From contig CAJGBY010000027.1 in the NCBI GenBank assembly GCA_904501735.1, positions 1-11,863 of the forward strand: a DNA stretch of 11,863 nucleotides, read 5' to 3'. Positions 5,611 to 11,863 of this stretch are shown piece after piece. The DNA comes from an uncultured Muribaculaceae bacterium (GTDB lineage Bacteria; Bacteroidota; Bacteroidia; Bacteroidales; Muribaculaceae). Positions within the stretch are counted from its first letter, which is position 1. Each line of letters opens with the position of its first letter. The notes under the pieces are model-generated. The model saw nothing but the letters and a program-made list of their open reading frames with translations. It made no database searches and was not told where the DNA came from. The translations under genes and the position numbers were made by a program.

Positions 5611-6933
5611 ATGAAAAAATTGATTTTTAGCATTTTAGTGTCTAATTTTTTGACACTCGGAGTTTCGGCAGAAAAGCTAACACTAGATGATTGTATGCGA
5701 TATGCCGTTGAAAACTCAACCACCGTAGGGCAAAAGAAACTTGCTCTCGATGACCGTAAGGCCGACCAAGCAGAAGCGATAGGTTCGCTCTTCCCATCGA
5801 TAAGTGCATCAGTCGGAGGAGTGATGAACTTTGGTCGTGGTGTTGACCCTGCTACCAACTCTTATACTAATGTAACCACATTCAGCAACTCATACGGACT
5901 AAGTGGTTCGATGAAGTTGTTTGATGGTCTGCAAAGCATCAATACATTGAGAGCAACCAAGGTAGCCAAGAAAATGGGAGTAGCCGAAACAGAATTAGCT
6001 AGTGATGAAGTGGCGATGAAAACCATGTCGGCTTATATGGATGTGGTTTATTATACCGAAGCCGTGGTTATAGCCAAAGAGCATTTGGAGGCTTCTCGCA
6101 AGACACTCGAACTTGTGCGTCGTCAGTTTGACCTTGGAATGAAAAGCTCAGCCGATGTTGCTGAGATTGAATCACAGGAAGCCAACTACGACTATTTGTT
6201 GATAACCGAGGAAAACAACCTTGCACTTGCATACATCAAGTTGCGTGAGATTATGAATTACCCCCAAGGTCAACCATTAGAGATTAACACTGACATTTCA
6301 ATTGAAGCACTACCTAGTGCCACATCAGAACAAGACCTTGTAATGTATGCCTTGGAATATAATCCTCGCATAGTAGCAAGTCGTTATGCAACCGAGAAAA
6401 GTCGCATTAACCTTGCGCGAGCCAAAGGAGCTTTCTCTCCCTCGCTCTATCTCTATGGTGGGTATAACACATCATATTTCATCGACTTTGACAATAAGGC
6501 ATCTTACGATGCGTTTGGCACACAATTTCGCAACAACCGTGGTAGCTATGTGCAACTCTCGCTCTCTATACCTATCTACACAGGATTGAGTCGCCAATCA
6601 TCGAAGCGTCGCGCACAGAATGCGTACCATTCAGCACAGTTGGAACAACAATCAGTTCAACAAGCCGTAGAGAGTGAAGTTAGCCAAACATGGCAGGAAA
6701 TGCAAGGGCTGAGCAAACAATATGTTCAAGGGCAAAAGAAGGTGTCTGCTTCTCAATTAGCATACGATATCTCCGCAAAAAAGTTTGAAAACGGACTAAT
6801 ATCGACACTTGATTTACAGACAGCAGCCAATACTCTATTGCAAGCGAAGTCCGACAAGTTGCGCACACGCTTACAGTACTTTATTAAAATAAGAATGGTC
6901 GATTATTACAATGGTCTTTCACTAATCAGATAA
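5611..6933 (+). CDS. TolC-family outer-membrane efflux channel protein
   Basis: The 440-residue protein forms the outer-membrane duct of the exporter encoded by this operon. A signal peptide is clear: MKK, a hydrophobic stretch to about residue 17, and a likely cut after GVSA (20). Two outer-membrane-factor repeats follow, about 23-215 and 238-432. Each has a long helical section (for example 120-215 and 330-430) and a beta-barrel segment (about 60-105 and 275-322, with Ser/Gly/aromatic alternation such as SYVQLSLSIPIYTG). The length is normal for TolC proteins. The motif SSADVAEIESQEANYDYL (179-196) and its counterpart LISTLDLQTAANTLLQAKSD (396-415) mark the equivalent turns of the two repeats. 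No lipobox cysteine is present, so it is not one of the lipid-anchored members. It is the first gene of a four-gene operon and ends 17 bases before the adaptor gene. Confidence 0.93.
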   Translation: MKKLIFSILVSNFLTLGVSAEKLTLDDCMRYAVENSTTVGQKKLALDDRKADQAEAIGSLFPSISASVGGVMNFGRGVDPATNSYTNVTTFSNSYGLSGSMKLFDGLQSINTLRATKVAKKMGVAETELASDEVAMKTMSAYMDVVYYTEAVVIAKEHLEASRKTLELVRRQFDLGMKSSADVAEIESQEANYDYLLITEENNLALAYIKLREIMNYPQGQPLEINTDISIEALPSATSEQDLVMYALEYNPRIVASRYATEKSRINLARAKGAFSPSLYLYGGYNTSYFIDFDNKASYDAFGTQFRNNRGSYVQLSLSIPIYTGLSRQSSKRRAQNAYHSAQLEQQSVQQAVESEVSQTWQEMQGLSKQYVQGQKKVSASQLAYDISAKKFENGLISTLDLQTAANTLLQAKSDKLRTRLQYFIKIRMVDYYNGLSLIR

Positions 6934-6950
6934 CAAAAATAAATTTATAT

Positions 6951-8213
6951 ATGGACGTAAAACTTGAAAAGAAAAAAGGCATCAGAGCCTTATTTAGAAT
7001 GAAAAATCTGCCTTATGCTTTGGGCGTAATATTGGTGGGTTTTATCGGTTGGCTGATATTTCGTGATAAAGCAACCACATTGCGAATTGATTCCCAACTT
7101 ATCAATATTTCAACAGTTGAGCAGGGAAATTTTAATGATTATGTGCGACTTTCAGGTACTGTACAACCTATGACCAGCGTGCAACTATCTCCACTTGAGT
7201 CAGGAATGGTGGAACGCATTGTAGCCGAAGAAGGAACACAAGTGAAGCGTGGTGATGTCATTTTAGAGCTTTCAAACAACTCTTTATCAATGCAGATTTT
7301 GCAATCGGAAGCCGACCTTGCAGAGAAACAAAACATCTTGCGTAACACGATGATTTCGATGGAACAAGAACGCCTTTCATTGCGTCAAGAGAAACTGCAA
7401 CTCGACCTTGAAGTGCAACGCCTAAAGCGAGTGTATGTACAGAATCAGAATCTATATAATGACAAACTTTTGGCGCGTGAAGAGTATTTGCAAGCCAAAG
7501 AAAATTATGAGTTGGCAGTTCGTAAAAGAGAGTTGGTATTAGAGCGTCAAAAACAAGACTCACTATATCGCACATCACAAGTAGCACAAATGGAAGAGAG
7601 TCTTCGCTCAATGCAACTAAATATGGAACTTATTCGTCAAAGAGTTGACAACCTTAAAGTGAAAGCTCCTATTGATGGTGAAGTGGGAATATTAGATGCC
7701 GTTTTAGGACAATCTTTATCACAAGGTGCAAACATCGGTCAGGTAAACAACCTTACGACTTACAAAGTGCAAGCGCAAGTTGACGAACATTATATCGATC
7801 GAATTACAACAGGACTTATCGCTTCGTTTGAACGCCAAGACTCAAAACATGAGATGCAACTTTACAAGGTATATCCCGAAGTGCGTAACGGACAATTTAA
7901 GGCTGATTTTCGTTTCTCAAGCACTGTACCCAAAAACATTCGCAGTGGTCAAACCTATTATCTCAACCTACAGCTTGGCGAAACAGCAGAAGCCATATTG
8001 ATTCCACGAGGTTCGTTCTATCAAGCAACAGGAGGTCGTTGGATATATGTGGTTGACAAATCAGGAGAAAAGGCTGTCCGTCGTGAAATTCGCATCGGCC
8101 GCCAAAATCCACAGTATTATGAGGTGCTAGAAGGTTTGCAACCCGGTGAAAAAGTAATAACTTCGTCTTATGATAATTTCGGAGAAAATGAAGTGCTAAT
8201 TCTTAATAAATAA
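6951..8213 (+). CDS. HlyD/MacA-type periplasmic adaptor (membrane fusion) protein
   Basis: The 420-residue adaptor bridges the inner-membrane ABC pump and the outer-membrane channel. It has a short cytoplasmic start rich in Lys/Arg (1-20), one membrane helix (about 21-37, PYALGVILVGFIGWLIF), and then a periplasmic body. The first lipoyl half-domain (about 68-110, ending EEGTQVKRGDVILELSN) leads into a long coiled-coil hairpin (about 113-234, dense in Leu, Gln, Glu and Arg). The second lipoyl half (about 235-268, KAPIDGEVGILDAVLGQSLSQG) returns. A beta-barrel domain (about 270-345) and a membrane-proximal domain (about 346-420, with LQPGEKVITSSYDNFGENE) complete it. The membrane anchor instead of a lipoprotein signal is like MacA. 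The start ATG follows a typical A/T-rich Bacteroidetes leader; the next gene begins 29 bases after the stop. Confidence 0.92.
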   Translation: MDVKLEKKKGIRALFRMKNLPYALGVILVGFIGWLIFRDKATTLRIDSQLINISTVEQGNFNDYVRLSGTVQPMTSVQLSPLESGMVERIVAEEGTQVKRGDVILELSNNSLSMQILQSEADLAEKQNILRNTMISMEQERLSLRQEKLQLDLEVQRLKRVYVQNQNLYNDKLLAREEYLQAKENYELAVRKRELVLERQKQDSLYRTSQVAQMEESLRSMQLNMELIRQRVDNLKVKAPIDGEVGILDAVLGQSLSQGANIGQVNNLTTYKVQAQVDEHYIDRITTGLIASFERQDSKHEMQLYKVYPEVRNGQFKADFRFSSTVPKNIRSGQTYYLNLQLGETAEAILIPRGSFYQATGGRWIYVVDKSGEKAVRREIRIGRQNPQYYEVLEGLQPGEKVITSSYDNFGENEVLILNK

Positions 8214-8242
8214 ATTTGAAACGATAATTAAAATATACAGCT

Positions 8243-8923
8243 ATGTTAAAAGTAGAAAATTTACAGAAAAGTTTTTTCACCGAAGAGATTGAAACTATTG
8301 CTCTTAACGGTGTGTCGTTTGAAGTTAATGAAGGTGAGTTTGTAGCCGTTATGGGACCTTCGGGTTGTGGAAAATCTACCCTGCTCAACATCTTGGGCTT
8401 GCTTGACAATCCAACAAGTGGTTCATACAGTTTGCTCAATCAAGAGGTAGGTGGTCTGAAAGAGAAAGACCGTACAGCATTTCGTAAGGGTAATATCGGC
8501 TTTGTGTTCCAATCGTTCAATCTTATCGACGAGTTGTCAGTAGCCGAGAATGTAGAGTTGCCACTTATCTATATGGGTATAAAACCATCGGAACGCAAGG
8601 AGCGTGTGAAGAAGATGCTTGACCGTATGGGTATTTCACACCGTTCAGGTCACTTCCCACAACAACTTTCGGGTGGTCAACAACAGCGTGTAGCTATTGC
8701 TCGCGCCTTGGTGTCAAATCCAAAACTTATTCTTGCCGATGAGCCTACAGGTAACCTTGACTCAAAGAATGGTCAAGAGGTAATGGCTCTATTGCAAGAA
8801 CTTCACAAGGAGGGTACAACCATTATCATGGTAACCCACTCTCAACACGATGCATCGTATGCAAGTCGTACTATTTGCTTGTTCGATGGAAAGATTGTAA
8901 CAGATGTAAAGAGCAAACTCTAA
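8243..8923 (+). CDS. ABC transporter ATPase, MacB/LolD type
   Basis: The 226-residue protein is a stand-alone nucleotide-binding subunit that powers the FtsX-type permease encoded next. All ATPase motifs are intact: Walker A GPSGCGKST (38-46), Q-loop Q90 (FVFQSFNLI), signature LSGGQQQRVAIARAL (142-156), Walker B LILADEPTGNLD (162-173) and the switch histidine H199 (MVTHS). The signature with repeated glutamines and the EPTGNLD sequence are characteristic of the LolD/MacB/FtsE branch, which uses mechanical transmission rather than transport through the membrane helices. The length is normal. In MacB of proteobacteria this domain is fused to the permease; here they are separate genes 12 bases apart, as is usual in Bacteroidetes. 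Confidence 0.96.
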   Translation: MLKVENLQKSFFTEEIETIALNGVSFEVNEGEFVAVMGPSGCGKSTLLNILGLLDNPTSGSYSLLNQEVGGLKEKDRTAFRKGNIGFVFQSFNLIDELSVAENVELPLIYMGIKPSERKERVKKMLDRMGISHRSGHFPQQLSGGQQQRVAIARALVSNPKLILADEPTGNLDSKNGQEVMALLQELHKEGTTIIMVTHSQHDASYASRTICLFDGKIVTDVKSKL

Positions 8924-8935
8924 AAGCAATCAATT

Positions 8936-11359
8936 ATGAAAATTGCATTAAAAAATTTCTTGATGACGCTTAAGCGTTACAAGGTCGCTTCATTGCTAAA
9001 TGTGTTGGGCCTTACCCTTGCCTTTGTGGCATTCTATGTTATTGCAGCACAGGTCTATTATACTTTGACCTATAATAGCACCCTTAAAGATGCAGACTGT
9101 ACTTATCTTATCTCCCCTGACTTTGGTGGAGGTAGTGATGGCGAAGTTAAATGGAGTACCAATTCTCCCGGTAATTTAGCTTATGTAGCAGCTGAACAAT
9201 GCCCTGAAGTGGAAGAGGTAGCTTCATATAAACCATATCCAGGTATTAGCCGTATATGGAAAAAGCAGAGTGACCACCACTTTGAACCATTCGGTGATCG
9301 TGTATATCAAGCGACAGCGAATGTTCCCGAATTTTTCGGTTTTGAGTGCTTGGCGGGTAGCTTTGCCGAACTCAAAAAACCGAACACCATCATTCTGTCA
9401 CGCTCTGAGGCCGAAAAATTGGGTGTCGGTGTGGGCGATGTCATCTATTTCGAGGGCGGACAAAACTTTGACGATGGCAAGCCAACTGTTCAGCAAACCA
9501 TTGTAGCTATCTATGAAGATATGCCTGATAATTCAAATTTCGGTTCTTGGGATATTATTATGGCAGACACCAAGATATACAATGAGACCAACAATAACTG
9601 GAACTATTGTAATTATGTTCGTATGCGTGAGGGGGCAAACCTCAATACCTACATCGAAATATTCAAGAAGAAATACTCTGAATGGTTTCTTGGAATGGTA
9701 CAAGAGTGGATTGCCGCAGTTCCTGAAGAAGAGGAACTTATTAAGGGCGAATTGGAAAAGGGTGCAGATGTCTTAGAAACTCGTTTGGTGCCGGTTGATA
9801 AACTATATTACGAAGGTAATTTCTACGATGCAGGAAACTTCCGAACAGGCAAGAAATCTACACCTATTATCCTTTCAAGCATTGCGTTTATCATTGTATT
9901 GATAGCCTTTATCAACTTTGTAAACTTCTTCTTTGCACTCGTCCCGGTGCGTATGCGTGCAGTGAATATCTGTAAGGTATTTGGGGCAAGCCAAGGTACA
10001 TTGCGTTGGAACTTCTTGTTTGAAGCTATCGGTTTGGTATTGTTATCAATGGGCTTGACATTTTATCTTATGATTGCAATTAAAGATAGTTTCATTATGG
10101 ACTATTCTATTTGTTCTTTAGCCCTATCGGATAATATCCCGGTGATTATTATGGTGGTAGTGTTGATGGTGCTACTTGCTGTGGTGGCTGCTCTCTATCC
10201 TGCATTCTACATCACGCGTTTCAACGCCTCATTGGGAGTTAAAGGAGGTTTTGCACAATCAGCAACAGGACGCAGACTTCGCTCTATTATGGTTGGAGTA
10301 CAGTTTACTGTGGCCATGATTCTAATAATCGTAACAGCTGTATTCTATTTGCAGTATAGTTATATGATTAACTACGACTTAGGGTTTGACAGAGAAAATA
10401 TAGTAACCTTTGCTTCATGGGATTTGCGTTCTCGTTCCGAAACAGTAGTTGAGCGTCTTGAACAACACCCCGATGCAGTGAAAGTTACCTCTTCAGGAGC
10501 TAACATTTTCCGTAACGGACAGTCATGGGGCAGAATTTATGATGGCAAAGATTATCAGCTTATGCCTAACGCCGTTCGTTGGAATTTCCTTGATTTCTTC
10601 GGCTTTGAAGTGGCAGATGGTGTAGGATTTACCCCATCATCAGGTGAGCGAGGCGAAATGATTATCATGAAGTCGCTCAATCGAGAAATCGGCATTCCAG
10701 TCGGTTACCGTTTCCCTGATGGTTTTAATGTTGTCGGTATTATAAAAGATATACGATTAACTTCACTAAGCAAAAACGACGACTATCACGCATTCTACTG
10801 CAAGAATTCAAGCGAGAAATGCCATTTTTACATTCGCTTGCGTGCCGGGGCTGATGTGAAGGCTTTCGCAGATTATGTTAGCAAGATTTCAAAAGAACTT
10901 GCACCTGCTTCCAGTGGAGTAGAATTACATTTCTTAGAGGAATGGGTTGAGAGCCTATACAAACAGACTAAAAAGGATATGGTCTTAATAGGAATGTTTG
11001 CTATTCTAGCTATCGTAATTGCGCTAATGGGTGTGTTCGGTATCGTGATGTTTGAGACACAGCACCGTCGCGCAGAAATAGCAGTTCGCAAAGTATATGG
11101 AGCAACAACAGCACAAATGATACAGATGCTTAACATGCGCTATGTTTGGATTGTCATCAGTTGTTTCGTAGTGGCTGCGCCGGTTGCGTGGTATATAACT
11201 TCACGCTGGTTGGAACAATTTGCCAACCGTATCGCTTCGCCTTGGTGGATTTACTTGATGGCATTAGTAGTAGTACTTATTGTGACTGTCGGTCTCGTAA
11301 CACTCCGTTCATGGAAAGCAGCTACCGAAAACCCAGCAGATGTGGTGAAGAATAACTAA
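8936..11359 (+). CDS. FtsX/MacB-type ABC transporter permease, duplicated 8-helix form
   Basis: The 807-residue permease consists of two tandem FtsX units. In the first, helix 1 (about 17-38) is followed by a large periplasmic domain (about 40-308), then three helices (310-335, 360-381, 401-424). In the second, helix 5 (451-473) is followed by a periplasmic domain (about 475-680), then helices 682-705, 736-756 and 771-790. The FtsX coupling-loop motif occurs twice, RAVNICKVFGAS (341-352) and RAEIAVRKVYGAT (712-724). MacB has only one such unit (4 helices) and works as a dimer. The duplicated form probably supplies both halves in one chain, with one pair of the ATPase. With the adaptor and TolC-like channel it should push a substrate (peptide, lipid or antimicrobial) from the periplasm out of the cell; the substrate cannot be told from sequence. 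It is the last gene of the operon. Confidence 0.93.
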   Translation: MKIALKNFLMTLKRYKVASLLNVLGLTLAFVAFYVIAAQVYYTLTYNSTLKDADCTYLISPDFGGGSDGEVKWSTNSPGNLAYVAAEQCPEVEEVASYKPYPGISRIWKKQSDHHFEPFGDRVYQATANVPEFFGFECLAGSFAELKKPNTIILSRSEAEKLGVGVGDVIYFEGGQNFDDGKPTVQQTIVAIYEDMPDNSNFGSWDIIMADTKIYNETNNNWNYCNYVRMREGANLNTYIEIFKKKYSEWFLGMVQEWIAAVPEEEELIKGELEKGADVLETRLVPVDKLYYEGNFYDAGNFRTGKKSTPIILSSIAFIIVLIAFINFVNFFFALVPVRMRAVNICKVFGASQGTLRWNFLFEAIGLVLLSMGLTFYLMIAIKDSFIMDYSICSLALSDNIPVIIMVVVLMVLLAVVAALYPAFYITRFNASLGVKGGFAQSATGRRLRSIMVGVQFTVAMILIIVTAVFYLQYSYMINYDLGFDRENIVTFASWDLRSRSETVVERLEQHPDAVKVTSSGANIFRNGQSWGRIYDGKDYQLMPNAVRWNFLDFFGFEVADGVGFTPSSGERGEMIIMKSLNREIGIPVGYRFPDGFNVVGIIKDIRLTSLSKNDDYHAFYCKNSSEKCHFYIRLRAGADVKAFADYVSKISKELAPASSGVELHFLEEWVESLYKQTKKDMVLIGMFAILAIVIALMGVFGIVMFETQHRRAEIAVRKVYGATTAQMIQMLNMRYVWIVISCFVVAAPVAWYITSRWLEQFANRIASPWWIYLMALVVVLIVTVGLVTLRSWKAATENPADVVKNN

Positions 11360-11425
11360 TATGGCACATTCCATACCACAAAAAGAAGAAATACTAAGAT
11401 TGAAATAATAAAAACAGCTTTTTCA

Positions 11426-11475
11426 AATGTAATGGCGACTCCTTCAGCGACTGAAGCGGCCGCCATTATTACATT
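11426..11475. terminator. Long imperfect inverted repeat after the exporter operon, possible terminator
   Basis: AATGTAATGGCG (11426-11437) pairs with CGCCATTATTACATT (11461-11475), with three extra bases in the right arm. Inside lies a second, perfect hairpin, CTTCAG-CGA-CTGAAG (11442-11456). It starts 66 bases after the permease stop. It lacks a clean T-run on the plus strand (ATTATTACATT follows the G+C part), so it is at best an atypical terminator. It could instead be a cruciform or recombination site left by a mobile element. Confidence 0.45.
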
Positions 11476-11770
11476 AAAATATTGGCAATATAAATTAATT
11501 ATGTCCCGAGCTCGATTAGACAAAGTTTTAGAATATTTTCATCCTATATAATAATGTGTGGAGTACTGTATAGGCAAAATGGCAGTTATAGTTGGTTGGC
11601 ACGACATTTGTAACCTATTAGGTAGTGCCATCGGCATTCCGTTTTGCTTAAAATCCGATTCTTGGATATAACGGCAGTTTTCAACCAATCTTCCTGATGA
11701 TTAAGATGGCGTAGTACCTCTTCGTTACCAAGGACGTGAACATTATAAACCCACAAATAAAGACTTGTGT
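11476..11770. other. Intergenic stretch without a recognisable gene
   Basis: I see no convincing gene here apart from the sigma-54-like site. A minus-strand frame without a good start codon is open from 11855 to a stop at 11586. Its part at 11586-11770 reads protein-like (for example EEVLRHLNHQEDWLKTAV), so it could be a gene fragment. Open frames of this length also arise by chance at this base composition. Confidence 0.35.
11597..11611 (+). promoter_or_regulatory. Orphan sigma-54-like sequence
   Basis: TGGCAC-N5-TTGT (11597-11611) matches the sigma-54 consensus TGGCAC-N5-TTGC at all but the last base, with correct spacing; it is a better overall match than the site before the exporter. The expected start is near 11623. 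GTGCCA at 11625-11630 makes a dyad with the -24 half. The first plus-strand gene downstream begins at 11771, which would leave a leader of about 150 bases. It may drive that gene or a small RNA, or may be chance. Confidence 0.35.
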
Positions 11771-11863
11771 ATGAAAATATTTCTTGTAAATTACGATTTG
11801 CGCAATGATAGAAATTACAATACTTTATATGACAGATTGCAAAAATTGGGTGGAATTAGGGTA
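11771..11863 (+). CDS. Start of a small Cas2/SinR-like protein (partial)
   Basis: Thirty-one codons are visible to the window edge, beginning MKIFLVNYDLRNDRNY and continuing with a helix-like NTLYDRLQKLGGIRV. The strand-then-D/N-L pattern (hydrophobic beta strand MKIFLV, then YDL, then a short amphipathic helix ending L-x-x-L-G) matches the first strand and helix of the ferredoxin-like fold in the Cas2/VapD/SinR-like group. These are small nuclease-fold proteins of which many are not linked to CRISPR. The YD pair corresponds to the conserved strand-1 aspartate of Cas2. No CRISPR repeats or cas1 are in the window. The call rests on a short piece and could be wrong. The start is the first in-frame ATG, preceded by an A/T-rich leader. 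Confidence 0.5.
   Translation, partial: MKIFLVNYDLRNDRNYNTLYDRLQKLGGIRV

Noticed and set aside
11586..11855. Open minus-strand frame without a start codon, considered as a gene fragment.
   Set aside because: Its length is within chance at this base composition, it overlaps the plus-strand start at 11771, and no family is recognised.
1..11863. CRISPR array, tRNA or rRNA genes.
   Set aside because: No regularly spaced repeats and no cloverleaf or ribosomal RNA sequence was seen on either strand.

Overview
The window looks like a chromosomal segment from a member of the Bacteroidales (Bacteroides, Prevotella or a close relative). It is A+T-rich. Its promoters fit the Bacteroides pattern TTTG, 19-21 bases, TAnnTTTG. 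Its starts lack Shine-Dalgarno sequences and are preceded by A/T-rich leaders. Its genes are a typical Bacteroidetes set: an NtrC-type regulator with its kinase, an 8-helix FtsX-type permease, and AbiH. The assignment rests on these features only and was not checked against a database.

Left part (1-2760) is an accessory, defence-like region. It holds the first 23 codons of a type I restriction subunit (HsdR) on the minus strand, with a long structured leader (70-228). Next comes a very A+T-rich RES-domain gene (381-1208, plus) with its own promoter. An unidentified, more G+C-rich 79-codon frame follows (1184-1423, minus). Then comes a short decayed copy of the 3' end of the neighbouring histidine kinase gene (1605-1691), and last an AbiH-family gene (1740-2717, minus). 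The stretch 1424-1739 otherwise shows nothing coding.

Middle and right part (2779-11359) is a regulated export module. A sensor histidine kinase and an NtrC-type response regulator form a minus-strand operon (5426 to 2779) with a 4-base overlap. Divergent from it, on the plus strand, are a TolC-like outer-membrane channel, a HlyD-type periplasmic adaptor, an ABC ATPase and an 8-helix FtsX/MacB-type permease, with gaps of only 12-29 bases. Together these make a tripartite MacAB-TolC-like machine spanning both membranes. The 184-base divergent gap holds a near-perfect Bacteroides promoter facing the regulator, a sigma-54-like site facing the exporter, and two dyads at enhancer distance. A simple model is that the kinase senses an envelope signal, the regulator is phosphorylated, binds the dyads and switches on the exporter through sigma-54.

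Right end (11360-11863) has a long imperfect inverted repeat (11426-11475), possibly the exporter's terminator. A second, orphan sigma-54-like sequence lies at 11597-11611. At the very edge are the first 31 codons of what looks like a small Cas2/SinR-like protein. Nothing here is a clearly new system. The points most worth following are the kinase-tail duplication that brackets the AbiH gene, the pairing of RES and AbiH beside a restriction locus, and the sigma-54 control region.
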